Positions 36,514 to 46,776 of a stretch of DNA of 64,000 nucleotides are shown piece by piece. Source of the stretch: Symbiodinium natans. Lineage: Eukaryota > Sar > Dinophyceae > Suessiales > Symbiodiniaceae. Each line of letters opens with the position of its first letter. Within the stretch, counting starts at the first letter, position 1. Location: positions 567,501 to 631,500 of the forward strand of contig CAJNDS010001269.1 in assembly GCA_905221605.1 (NCBI GenBank), in the 5' to 3' direction. The position numbers and the translations under genes are program-made. Below the pieces are notes generated by a model. It was not told the DNA's origin and searched no databases. It worked only from the letters and a program-made list of their open reading frames with translations.

Positions 36514-37017
36514 TCACTCCCCGAGGGCCCCGTGTAGTCTACGTCGACGGCGTTCGTCATCCGATCCCTCGTGGGCGTCTAGCCCCTCTTCTTCCACTCT
36601 CACTTCTTCTTGTCCATGATGTAGCCCCCCACGTTGTTCATCTCTTTCTTCAAGTGCTGCAGGTAGAGGTAGGGGTCCCGGCGGTGTCCACGGTTGGGTT
36701 TCCCCTGTCTGCCACGACGTTTGCCTCGTTCTTCGGGTCGCCATATGCCCTCGAACAGCTTCGTCTCCCAGGAGGCGCTCCATGTCCGTGTCCTCGTCCT
36801 CCTCCCCCTCCATCATCATCTCTTCTTTGTCTTCTTCTTCTTCGCCGCCCCCCTCCTCGCTCTCATGCCCCCTGTCGGTTCTCTCTGCTTCGGCTTGTTT
36901 GGCTATTTTGGCTGCTCTAGTTTCCTCTGCTTCTTCCGCCGGCATGCTCCTTTTCGTGCCCCTTTCCTCCGGCTCGCGCTCATGCCCTTGCGGAACTTCC
37001 ACAATGTCCTCCCCCAT
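36514..37017 (-). CDS. acidic low-complexity frame downstream of the P-loop frame
   Basis: This is the third of three successive minus-strand frames. It begins with a stretch rich in Glu/Arg/Ala (EEAEETRAAKIAKQAEAERT), passes through an acidic block (about residues 52-75, almost only Glu, Asp, Met) and ends in a basic patch. It overlaps the 3' end of the P-loop frame by about 115 bases. In that overlap this frame is more protein-like than the competing one, suggesting that the reading frame shifts near 37015 in a TGGGGGAGG context. It could be the C-terminal tail of one original protein. No family recognised. Confidence 0.35.
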   Translation of the reverse strand: MGEDIVEVPQGHEREPEERGTKRSMPAEEAEETRAAKIAKQAEAERTDRGHESEEGGGEEEEDKEEMMMEGEEDEDTDMERLLGDEAVRGHMATRRTRQTSWQTGETQPWTPPGPLPLPAALEERDEQRGGLHHGQEEVRVEEEGLDAHEGSDDERRRRRLHGALGE

Positions 37018-37802
37018 ATCTGTACCACCCAGGCGTGGAGTGCTTGGTACGCTTGCCAGAGCTCCTCTGTGACTTCCCCCAGCAGCAGGGCGTGGTTTAT
37101 CGCCTCCCTCGCTTGTAGGACCGGGCGGTGGCTTCCTGGTCCTCCCATCGGCCCCCTGTTTTCTTCCTCGGTGGCCCCATTCGCGAGGGCGATGGCGTCT
37201 GCTGGGTGAACTTCATCAACAACGATGCAAGCACGCTTTCCTTCTTTCACTCTTTTCTTCACCGCCTCAACAAGTCTATGAAGCGAAGCGACAAGATTCC
37301 CACGCGCAAGCGCAATCACCTCGCCAGCCTTCTGGTTCAACAAATCAACCTCATCACGACCCCCAGCATCAGCTTCCGCGAGAATCGGATTTCCATGACA
37401 GTGAACCGTTTGCAGAATGACAGGGACGAGGCCATACCGATCGCGAAGAAACGGCTCAGAAGCAGCACGGCGTCTCTCTTCACATGCGGTTTCATTAAGC
37501 AGCGCCAAAATAACTAGCTCCGGCCTTCCCGGGCTCACCTTTTCATCTTTCTTCTCTGCAGAAGACCACCTGTCCACAACAGCCTGCTCATCCTTCCCCA
37601 CGGGTTCACTTGCGTTGAAAAGCCCAAGAGCTCTCGCAGCAATGCGCTGGCATGTTTTTCCTTGGCCAGCCGGGGCACTAAGAAGAACAACAGACAGCGG
37701 GCAGTCAATCAAATCCTGGCAAACCACCAAATTTGCCAATTTCCTGCGACGACCATTGCCGATAGATTCATCCTCACCGTCAGAAATCATCTCCTCATCC
37801 AA
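36903..37802 (-). CDS. P-loop NTPase / SF1-helicase-like frame
   Basis: The frame opens near 37892 and includes a Walker A motif SAPAGQGKTCQR (about residues 42-53 counted from 37802). After it comes a segment resembling helicase motif Ia (ELVILALLNETACEERRR), and later a Walker B/DExx-like motif RACIVVDEVHPADA (about 193-206). The combination suggests a nucleic-acid-dependent ATPase of the SF1 (UPF1-like) type, but motifs III-VI are not seen in this frame. There is no convincing ATG; the first codon at 37802 is TTG, so it is likely a continuation of the frame upstream (37925-39184) by an intron or a frameshift. All three frames contain stops between 37893 and 37925. Confidence 0.5.
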   Translation of the reverse strand: MDEEMISDGEDESIGNGRRRKLANLVVCQDLIDCPLSVVLLSAPAGQGKTCQRIAARALGLFNASEPVGKDEQAVVDRWSSAEKKDEKVSPGRPELVILALLNETACEERRRAASEPFLRDRYGLVPVILQTVHCHGNPILAEADAGGRDEVDLLNQKAGEVIALARGNLVASLHRLVEAVKKRVKEGKRACIVVDEVHPADAIALANGATEEENRGPMGGPGSHRPVLQAREAINHALLLGEVTEELWQAYQALHAWVVQIWGRTLWKFRKGMSASRRKGARKGACRRKKQRKLEQPK

Positions 37803-37924
37803 GGTGACAATCGGGCAAGAAATATCTTCCCAAACCAGCCCTTTGACAACGCCCGCGCGTTTTCTTGAACCAAGGCCGGAGGTACCGGTTTCTCAGCTGC
37901 GAGAAATTCAAAGCTCTCTAACGG

Positions 37925-39184
37925 TTAAAAGAGCTTCGGCGATGGCCAAGCAGCAGCCATGATCTCAATCACATTCCTATCTTTTCTTCCATCCCGCGAG
38001 AAGAAATCGCAAAGAACCACTGAGGCACCAACCGCATCAGGACTTTGCTTTCTGTCGGTCGCCTGTGGAGCGTCGTACAAAAGGCAAGATGTTGACGGAT
38101 GCCCGACCTGGACCTCAGCCGTTCTTTCCAAGAGATGCGGCAGCGGCTCCTTATGGTTCGGGCGTCGGCAACCCATGCCGAACAACTCCTTCTTTGCCAA
38201 ATCAACAACAAGCTCCACAACCGGTGCGGTGTTTACCTGCGACTGCTTCGCAACCATTCGAGCCTTGACATCTGCAGGCCTCAAGATCGGCATCAGAACT
38301 TGATAAAACAAGGCAGCTGTCGGATATTTCTTCACAATCTCTTCTAAATTCCTCTGACAAAAGTCCGGTTGGCCATCGCCATCCTCATATCTTTCAAGGA
38401 CCGTCTTTGCGGAACAAAGAAGTGGATCAGCAGCAACCTCATCTGACAAGTCACGACGCCATTGCCATCGCTGCTTCGTGCAGCCTTCCCATGATATCTC
38501 CTGCAACAACAAGTGGTGCGCAGCTTCGAGCGGGTTTTCGCACAACTTCGGCACGGAGTTCACATAGCCACACTCTTCAAAGACACCGATCTCACCGGCT
38601 GCAGCAATCAAGTCACGCTGACCAGAACGCGTGCCGCCTTGCACGCAAGTTGCCTCCACGGCAGCTGTTGTCTTCTTCAGAAAAAGTTTTTCCAGCGCCT
38701 TCACTAACACCTTCTCTGTCAGCTGATTCACAGTGTGAGCCTTCACCGACAAATTCTTCTTCTGCAAGTTCCTAGGCATCCTCGCGTAGAACCAAATTGC
38801 CTCAGAAGCAACGCGAACTCGTGGCACAGGTGGCAATGTCAAAACCTCCCCGTCCGCCGTTGCAACATCGACCGTCCGCTCAACCTTGAAGGTCATGGTC
38901 GACGAAAGGAACCGCTGGACGCATTTTGCTTTTAGGACCTGCTCCTTTGCCGTTTCAAACCTTGGCTGGCCGCGCCTCAGATAATGCTGCACAGCAGCAA
39001 TCATCGCTCGGCCTCCGACACCCGACTCGGTCGCACAGCGCACCGTATCCAGCTCCGGATCTCTCCCAAAAGAAAACGGCAAGGAGTCGGCACCAGCATT
39101 ACGCGTCCTGACATCATTCCACATGTCTTCAGCACCTTTTGGCTCCATTACAGGAAACTTGCCGGATGGTGCAATCATCATCAA
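37925..39184 (-). CDS. unassigned 419-codon frame upstream of the P-loop frame
   Basis: A long single-exon frame of ordinary composition (mixed charged and hydrophobic residues, no low complexity). It ends AAAWPSPKLF at a TAA 33 bases before the P-loop frame opens. No domain recognised: there are scattered Cys (CVQGGTRSGQRDL; EECGYVNSVPKLCENP) but no regular zinc-finger spacing. The 1.26 kb length without an intron contrasts with the small-exon genes on either side and suggests a retroposed or mobile origin. It begins with ATG codons for MMMIAPSGKF. It starts about 200 bp from one pyrimidine microsatellite, and the set of three frames ends about 340 bp from the other. Confidence 0.45.
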   Translation of the reverse strand: MMMIAPSGKFPVMEPKGAEDMWNDVRTRNAGADSLPFSFGRDPELDTVRCATESGVGGRAMIAAVQHYLRRGQPRFETAKEQVLKAKCVQRFLSSTMTFKVERTVDVATADGEVLTLPPVPRVRVASEAIWFYARMPRNLQKKNLSVKAHTVNQLTEKVLVKALEKLFLKKTTAAVEATCVQGGTRSGQRDLIAAAGEIGVFEECGYVNSVPKLCENPLEAAHHLLLQEISWEGCTKQRWQWRRDLSDEVAADPLLCSAKTVLERYEDGDGQPDFCQRNLEEIVKKYPTAALFYQVLMPILRPADVKARMVAKQSQVNTAPVVELVVDLAKKELFGMGCRRPNHKEPLPHLLERTAEVQVGHPSTSCLLYDAPQATDRKQSPDAVGASVVLCDFFSRDGRKDRNVIEIMAAAWPSPKLF

Positions 39185-39334
39185 CTCTGCAGCGAATCAA
39201 AGCCGACATCAACTTCGACACATGAGCCAACCTCGAATGAATGAGCGGAGCACAATTGCGGCTTTTCCCGGGCAAAGAACCCTCGTTTCGAATCAAAAGC
39301 AAGCTCACCGACAAAAGAATTCAACCGCCCATCC

Positions 39335-39700
39335 AGTTTCTCTCTTTCTCTCTTTCTCTCTTTTTCTCTCTTTCTCTCTTTCTCTCTTGCTCTCGTTTCT
39401 CTCTTTCTTTCTCTTCCTTCCTTCCTTCCTCCGCACTCAACCCCCCCAAGGGGAGGTCGCCCTCTCGGGCGTGCTCCAGTGGGTCAGTTGGCTGAGGGCG
39501 GTACGAACCCCCGGGCCTCATCGCCCGCCCCTGTATTCGGAGCTCTCTCTCTCTCTCTCTTTTCCTCTCTCTCGCTCGATCGCTCGCTCGCCCTCGCTCT
39601 CTCTCTCTCTCTCTTTCTTTCTTTGGGGCATGGGGAGTCTCTCTCTCGCTCTCTCCTTCTCCCTTCTCCTTCTCCTTCTCCTTCCTCTCCTTCCTCTCCT
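39335..39700. repeat. pyrimidine microsatellites flanking a short unique segment
   Basis: TTTCTCTC octamers (39335-39415) give way to CTTCCTTC, then about 110 bases of GC-rich unique sequence, then (CT)n, CTTTCTTTCTTTGGGG and CTTCTC runs. The TTTCTTTCTTTGGGG phrase also ends the array at 36173. Confidence 0.9.
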
Positions 39701-39704
39701 TCCT

Positions 39705-40141
39705 CTCCTTCCTCTCATTCCTCTCATTCCTCTCATTCCTCTCATTCCTCTCATTCCTCTCATTCCTCTCATTCCTCTCATTCCTCTCATTCCTCTCATT
39801 CCTTCATTCCTCCACTCCTTCGTTCCTTCGTTCCTTCATTCCTTCATTCCTTCATTCCTTCATTCCTTCATTCCTTCACGCCTTCATGCCTTCATTCCTT
39901 CATTCCTTCATTCCTTCATTCCTTCATTCCTTCATTCACTCATTCCTTCATTCCTTCATTCCTTCATTCCTTCATGCCTTCATGCCTTCATTCCTTCATT
40001 CCTTCATTCCTTCATTCCTTCATTCACTCATTCCTTCATTCCTTCATTCCTTCATTCCTTCATGCCTTCATTCCTTCATTTCTTCATTCCTTCATTTTCA
40101 TTCACTCATGCATTCATTGATTCACTCACTCACTCACTCAT
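39705..40141. repeat. CTCATTCCT (9-bp) then ATTCCTTC (8-bp) minisatellite
   Basis: About eleven 9-bp units (39705-39800) change abruptly to about forty 8-bp units with ATGCCTTC and ATTCACTC variants, ending in CACTCACTCACTC. The long PSFLHSFI-type frame over it is an artefact. Confidence 0.95.
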
Positions 40142-40282
40142 TCGACGGCTGTTATTACTAAGGTCCACAAAGCAGAAACTGGGATCAGCGCTTTTCTCGA
40201 CCTTCTAGGAGAGTAGGAAGGCACATTGCCTTGCAGGACGGACTGAAACAAGTGCTCTTAAAACGGCACCAAACAGCACAAA

Positions 40283-43200
40283 CTAGGTCACGCACCCTTC
40301 CCGCATGGCCAGCTGGAGCTTCTGCTTCAGCGTGTCAGCTGAGCTGTACCTCTCCAATTCTGTTGGCACCAACTGTCAGGTATGGTGCAGAAGACCTGCT
40401 GTGGTGCGTCGGCTACTCGTGCTTACACAATGCGGGGGGGTCACTCAGGCAGCTTCAGGTAGTTTGCACACGTCATGACAGATGGCATGAAATCGTCTGC
40501 CCTGGCCCACCCACGGCTGACAGCATTCGCATCAACTCGCATAGACGACATCCAACTACCATACTACCATAAGAGAACAGATGCCAAAGGTGTCAGCCAC
40601 GCGTGAGTGGAGCAGATGGCGCTTCCTAATGGGAGACCCAGCAGGGGTTGCTCAGTGGAGATACGAGATGCTCAGCCATCAGTCCTTCTTGACAACAGTC
40701 AGAGGTGGCTTGAGGCCACTGAAGCCGCCAATTGGCAAAGTCGGTGCACCTCTCAGACCAACAGATTCGCACAATTTTGAATGTAACACCTGCATGAACC
40801 GTCTGCTCGACACAACGGAGATGCGAAGCGAACCAGGGCTTCGACCAGTTGCAAACATCAGGAAGTTTCGCCTGAGAGTTTTTGTTGCTCTGCCAAGCTG
40901 CAGCAGCAGATTACAATAAAGTAAAGCAACAATGGAAACGTCAAACAAGCTCGCCTGTTTTCGGCTGACAACTCGGAGAGGAAGTTCAGCAGATCCTTAA
41001 AGCACCTGACGAGGCAGGTTCTTTGCGGACAGCAACTTCAGTATCCATGTGTTGCAGCATGACAGCTTGCCTGGAGTCGGCCGTGTAGCCATGCTGTGCC
41101 TGGCCGACTTGCGACCGGAGCCAGAAGTTTTGGGCAAGCAGGCACTGAAGGCCTTGATGTTCGCTGCAAGATGGTCCAGGCTCCAGAAAGCATCCTCTTG
41201 GACGGAGGAGCCAACGATGATGAAAGAAAGCTCCTGCAAACAGTGTGGACACTTGGTAGAGTCAGCATGGCTGAGTCACCCGACGCGACGATTTCGAAGA
41301 GAGGCACGCCTGTTCTGACCAGATGCGGCATGTCTCCAGCGGCAAGAGTTCTTTGAACGCCTGGCATACTCTCTATGGTTACCCTGCAGCAAATTCCTTG
41401 CACGACTCACTTCATGTGTCTTCACAAAAACAAAACACGGAGACACGTGCCCCTCTGCCAGAGGGCTGGCACGCGAGGGCGCGTCACTGCTGCAGATGAG
41501 ATGCCCAACCGACTCACGCTGATACAGGGAACCCCGTGCAGAAAGTGGTAAAGCGGACGGGCACACCGTTCTGAAGGCATTGATTTGGGGCGCTACTGCC
41601 TCAACCAGCGCCACCTGACAAAAGCACAGGTAGATGCGCAAGACTTCGTCTTGGAAGGAGTCACAGCTCTCTCACCTCTGCAACACGACGTAGATACTCC
41701 TCCCGATTGGAGCCTGCCACCAGCTTGGCAGAAACATGGTGACCATGCGCTGTCAACGTGGAGATGCGGAGTGCAGTACAGCTCTTGGGCTGCTGAGGCT
41801 GCTGCTGTTCAGACTGAACCCAGCTCCTCCGGGCTTCAGCTCGACGCTAGCTTGGCCTGCCGTCCAAGCACAGATGGATCACGGATGGATCAAAACTTGC
41901 GCTCTTTCGAGCCTGGCATGGTGAAGTCGATGCACAGCCCCTCAAGCTTATCGCCATCCATGTTGCGAATGTTCTCCAGCGAGGAGTACAACTGACACCA
42001 GCAAGATTCAGTCCAGGCATGATCGTTCAGCTCTCTCTCTTCTCGGCCCTCGCACCTCGCACTCTGGCTTGTAGTATGGCTTATAGCTTGCTTGCCAAAA
42101 GAGTGACCGACGTGCAGTGCTGGTGGCTCGCAGCCCCGAACACGTGCTTGAAAACAGAGGGCTTCAGGTCGTCCAAGCCGGGTCACTCCCCATTCCCTCG
42201 GTCTCCCCTGTCTTGCGTTCAGCTTAGGCTCAGGGCCTCGGGGTCAACTGACCGCAGCCATTGCTGGGACAGGGGCGCACCTCCTTGGGCACGCATGTAA
42301 CTTCAGCATGCAGTCAGCGGAGCTTCATATCGGTGATTCGAAAATAGACCAAAATGTGGGCGGAACATGACCCAAAAACACAGAAACCACCCGGGCTTTC
42401 TCGGCACGGGACCGAGCACGGACCGCCAAAATGCAGGATGCAGCCTCAAGCACCGGATTCCGTGCGGAGGGTTCTTGTGGGGATTTGGTGATCCAAAGAT
42501 CCAGACTGGATGTCCACCAGACGATTGTCGATGATGCACTTCGCAACAACCTGGCCCAACAGCCTGCCAGTGACAGCCAGCAGGCGGTAATCACAAGAGA
42601 CTTCGAGCTCTCCCACCCGGCATTGCCGGCCTGAAGCGCTCCAGGATCTGCTGAGAGCCCTGGCAAAGCAAAACACAACTAGTTGTTGCTCTTCCATGCG
42701 AACATTTGCATCACTTGAACTGCAGACATCGCCACGCAGTTCCCATGCCCATGCTCACCACGCCTGTTCGTCAGCTCTGCGAAGCCAGTGGGGATCGTAG
42801 GGCTGCGGGTACAGCCTGGCCGTTTCGAGCTGGTTGACGGCATTTCATGGAGGCTAGCAATCACCTGCAATTCACCATGCTGCCACGCAACATGCCCCCA
42901 GGTGTGCTGGTGCGGAAGAGCTGTGGCTGTAGAGTCCTTGCATTTTTGTCAGTATGGCATGCTGGGAAAGGATCGAATGGATTTAGCCCCTCAGTTTCCT
43001 CTCTTGCAATCCAAGCTCTCAACGACACCACGTGCGCAAGCCAGCCAAAGCGCTGCCAAACCCAAAGAAGATGAAGCCCTAAAGACGCCACCACAAGCGC
43101 ACCCAAAAGCCTGAGACCACCCCAAGCCCTCTTAGCCCCGACAAACCCCGCTGTCCTCAGATTCTCCGCCACCTGGGCATAGAACTCGAGGGTCGGGCCG

Positions 43201-44230
43201 GAGCCGGTTCCCACCTCTCAGAGTGAAGGTTCCCCTGCACGCCTTCATTGGGAGGGGGTACATTTAGGGCATCTTGAAAGGGTGCTTGGAACACTTCCCT
43301 CTGAAGTGGGATCATGCTGGTTGCTTGTTTCTTCCTTGTTCTGTGAGATCCCATTTCTGCCAGTTGCTCATCGGCTCTTGCTACCGGCCACTCCGTTTCG
43401 CTGTCTCCCAACTTCACGACACTTCCCTGTCCCAGCAGCCTCCCCCGCGTACTCGATCTCCAACCTCAGGCTGATTTTCGGAGCCAACTCCCAGCAAAAA
43501 GGCCTTCTAAAGGCCCTAAAGGGCCTAAAGGGCCTAAAGGCACTAATAAGGCATCAAAATAGGCAGTGCCTCTGGGCTCCAGACAAAGCATTCCCTGCCG
43601 AATAGAGGTTCATGACCTTCACCTCACGGGTTTTTGCAGGCTTTGATGCCCGTCAGTCTAAGTCCTGTCCTACAACTTGGAAGCTTCCCGAAGAAGGCTG
43701 AAAACAGCGGCCACTGACCCAGCACTGCTCGGGGACCCACGGCACTGTCCAAGAGCCTTTGCCTGGAGATCCGCACCTTTTCTGAAGACTGAAGTCGTTA
43801 AGAGCCGCTTTGGCAGCCCAGTGTGCAGAGCGTAACGGCATCGGCTTGCTCCAGCCTTCTGGCGCGGTACGCTGGCGACGCTTACCTCGCTTTCGAGCCT
43901 GACGTGGCATGAAGTTGGGTCATCTTGCAACACACCATTGTTTTGCCATTTGGGGCTGCCACCGCCGATGTGTCTCCTGGTTGTGCGCGTGCTGCGCCTC
44001 ACTTCAAACTGTAAGAAGCCATGGAAACCGGAAGAATGACAAGGAGCCAACACGAGGCCAGTTGCATGGCAACCCTACTCCCTCTACTCCCCAAGTTCTG
44101 AGGAGGTGTCCACAGCTCGCTGCTGCACGTGGTGCAGGGCTCGGCCAAGGCCGAGATTGCAGCTGTGGTGCAGGATCCTTTCATGCAAGGTGAGACGGCA
44201 GATATGCGTGGAAGCCTCGCAACGATTCAC
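40283..44230 (-). CDS. HECT-type E3 ubiquitin ligase, TRIP12/UFD4-like, C-terminal HECT domain
   Basis: Transfers ubiquitin from E2 to substrate through a catalytic Cys. Minus-strand exons follow HECT order. First come LGLGRALHHVQQ (~44130-44160), SGPTLEFYAQVAENL (43156-43214), PQPYDPHWLRRADEQ (~42760-42800), LLGQVVAKCIIDNRLVDI (~42500-42570), HPAFWRSVLGPV (~42420-42450) and LEGLCIDFTMPG (~41910-41950). Then come VELKPGG (~41840), NREEYLRRVAE (~41670-41705), ALVEAVAPQINAFR (~41570-41615) and QHGYTADS (~41075-41100). Next are FKDLLNFLSELSAENR (40955-41005), FLMFATG (40846-40871), LPIGGFSGLKPPLTVVKK (40685-40749) and MPSVMTCANYLKLPE (40445-~40501; catalytic Cys codon 40468-40470). The last exon is YSSADTLKQKLQLAMREG with stop (40283-40349). 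GLCxDFTxPG is typical of the TRIP12/HECTD1/UPL3 branch. Several donors are GC or GA. Exons between 41110 and 41560 are not fully resolved, and the N-terminal part upstream of ~44230 was not found. Confidence 0.85.
43498..43546. repeat. GGGCCTAAA tandem repeat
   Basis: Four to five imperfect copies of GGGCCTAAA / GGCCCTAAA with internal GGCC palindromes lie in an intron of the HECT gene. Confidence 0.7.
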
Positions 44231-44818
44231 GTGTTTGGAAAGAATTGCAGTGTGCTCTCTGTTCGTAACAAAGCGCCCGGATCCAGCACTGGGGTCCTTC
44301 GCACGGAGTAGGGGAAAAGGAACCGACAAGCTCCTGGAATCAGCCACTCATGCAGCAGCAAAACACGCACTTGAGAATTAATCCCGAGGTGCTTTGCTGC
44401 GGGGTTTGGGACATGCACTCTCTCAAGAACTCAAAAAGGGATCACGGACCATACGAGACTCTGTCAAAGCCCCGAATATATTAGCCCCGTGTAGAGAGAA
44501 GAGGGCAGCGGTCGTTCGCCCTCGTCAGCCCACGTCTCCTGCCAACTTCGCGCACCAAGGCGGCACGGAGCCTCCAGGGGACTAATATTGCAGCCTCTCG
44601 TGTCTCAGACAGCTCTCTCGGCTCTCTCCACACAGCTCTCTCCAGACTCTGCGCGCCTCTTCGCCGCCCCCCTTTTTGTTCCACTCCCGCACTCAGCTCA
44701 CACCGGACTCCAGCCTCTGAGTTCTCTTGGCTCTACCTTTTTTGTGCCAGCAGACGACAGTGGGGGCGGACTCTGATCAGAATGTTCATTCCTGCTAGGA
44801 TCCTTGTCTCACACCTCG

Positions 44819-45993
44819 TCAAACGATCATCAAGGTCTTGTGCTGCCACCCATATGCAGCTTTGTGCGTGTTGAAGGTGTCCTTGAAGCTGTCCAGCAGG
44901 AGCGTGTGGTACAAGTCGATCTCGCTCTGCTTTGGCTCGCTCCTACTGTGTTTTGCCACTGTAGGCGGAGATTCAACACGAAAGCAGTTTGGGGGGACCG
45001 ATGTATTTGCAGCTGCACCGTTCTCCCAACCAGCAATAATTAAGGTACACGCAAAAAGCATCCAAGATCAAAAGGATGACCACGCGAATCCACGCAACGT
45101 CTTGGGACAGTCGACCGGCTGGCCAGCTGCCATCACCACAGGGACGCGCCGCGCAGGGCCCATCGGCCAGCCCCAGCGTCCGACAAAGGGCACCTTATTG
45201 CTCATTTGACATCGTGGATACACTGAACCTTAGGAAAGGTCGTGCCAGAGCCGCAGCCGACTGCGCTGCCCAACTCAAGAGGGCACCAGGGACACGTCCA
45301 GGGCGATGGAGAGCCGCTCGAGGAAACGGAAAGGATCCTCACGTCAGGATTTCTCTGCGGCACGATGGCCCCGGTACAAGTTTGTGCGAACAAGCTCCCT
45401 GCATGACGAGGGGCCAGGATTGGGCTCAGAAGCGATGTGTGGCCAAAGCCGTAGATTGGCACCAGAGAAGCGCCAGTCTCCAGGGCCAGCTTGACAATGC
45501 CCTTGCGCTGCAGAAGCCACGCCGCCTCCTGCTTCTCTGCCCTGGGCTGGAAGATGCCGGCCACCCCATCAAGGACCACCCCAACATTTTCGGATCTGGC
45601 GAGCGTGGCCCGGATGTGCTGGGCCTTGGCCGGCATGACGCCGGCTCGCTTCAGGTAACTGCGGATGAAGGGCAGCTTGAACAAGATGGGGGCGGCTACC
45701 CAGCTGCATCGGCCGCCGCCTAGCTTGTCGATCGTGGCATAGTCGATGCCAAAGGGCAGAACGCCATGTGGAACGATACAAAAGATCCTTGGCAAGCTTG
45801 TCGTGGAAGGCTTTGTTTTTGTTGAGTTTGGTTTGGTGCCTACAGCAATCCAAAAGAGGATGGACGATGAATTATGGGACAGCTCTAGCCCAAACCAAAA
45901 CCCTGAACACCAGCGCGGCGCTAGGCTCAAAGGCGCCTTGATCTTCCGGATGGGTGGATGTAGCTCGGCCGGCCAAACATACTTCATGTACAA
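44819..45993 (-). CDS. DGAT2-family acyltransferase, four 3' exons
   Basis: DGAT2/MGAT-type enzymes acylate diacylglycerol or monoacylglycerol at the ER membrane for storage-lipid synthesis. Exons: 45415-45993 (open frame; true acceptor probably inside), 45287-45337, 45102-45193 and 44819-44942 with the stop. Each border keeps frame, and residues are shared correctly across GC, GT and GA donors. Motifs: IFCIVPHGVLPFG (family motif HPHG, here VPHG), RKGIVKLALETGASLVPIY, FRFLERLSIALDVSLVPF across a splice, GRWGWPMGPARRVPVVMAA, GQPVDCPK, and the C-terminal EIDLYHTLLLDSFKDTF then NTHKAAYGW. The first His of HPHG, normally important, is replaced by Val. The part of the first exon upstream of SLPRIFCIV reads partly like intron, so the start at 45993 is not the real start. 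Confidence 0.8.
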
Positions 45994-46299
45994 GTAGCTG
46001 TGCTGATTCCTGCCAGCTACTAATCATTGACTAGCTTTGCAGGGCCCTTCTTTCGAGGATGTCGTTTCTCAAGCATATGAATGCTGTGCAGATCTACACA
46101 CGAAGTTTGGAGGCAGTTCTCAAGGGCTCAGAAGGACAAACTTTGCACGGCTGCGCTCTGCCTCAGGGGACTTCTGCAGAGCCAGCCTAATAGGTATTTG
46201 AAGGGGTCATGAATGCATGCGAGTGATCCCAATACTTGGGACGAGCGCACACTCCTACGCCTGAGGCAGCTGGCAAACGAACTCACTGTGCCGAGACGC

Positions 46300-46720
46300 C
46301 TGTATGGGAAGTCATAACGTTCATCCCTGGATCTCTTGAAGATCCGACAAAGGACAGCCCATGAGGCAAAGGGAAGCAAAGTGTAGAGTATCAGCAGCCG
46401 TGCACACCGAGGCCACCCGCGAGCATGACAAAGCAGCGCCAGTGCTACCCAAACGCCGGCCGCACCGCTGATGTTGATGTAAAGCAGCCTGCTTCCAAAG
46501 ACTTGGAGGCCATGGTGACCATTGGTTTTTGGTGTTGAGCCCCACGACGAACAAGATTACGAAACCAGAGGCCACCACTGCAGCAACAGCCAAGCGGCGT
46601 GCCGCAGATCCTCTCGAAGTGCACCAACAGTGACAGCGGCGGAGCCAAGCGAGCACGCAGTGACCGGCTGGGGAAGCCTTCTGGGCCAGCAGTCTGGCAA
46701 TGTTCGCACCACTCCTCACA
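46300..46720 (-). CDS. probable N-terminal membrane exons of the DGAT2-like gene
   Basis: Two minus-strand segments have membrane-anchor character: RRLAVAAVVASGFVILFVVG (~46540-46600) and ARLLILYTLLPFASWAVLC (~46345-46400), the latter followed by a basic tail IFKRSRDER. DGAT2 proteins begin with one or two hydrophobic hairpins before the HPHG domain, so these fit as its 5' exons on the same strand about 400 bp upstream. No splice path was proven. Confidence 0.35.
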
Positions 46721-46776
46721 TGATCTCAAAATCACAAGGAACCGCTGCCGTCCAGAGCCCATCCTTTATCATCCTA

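Noticed and set aside
39470-39535. tRNA-like string (GTCAGTTGGCTGAGGGC and GGTACGAACCCC)
   Set aside because: The D-arm-like and T-arm-like parts lie directly next to each other, leaving no room for an anticodon arm, and no acceptor stem pairs.
39123-40208. 361-residue plus-strand frame with PSFLHSFI repeats
   Set aside because: By-product of the 8- and 9-bp minisatellite.
41585-41995. 136-residue plus-strand frame
   Set aside because: Lies over the HECT exons, whose minus-strand reading is strongly supported.
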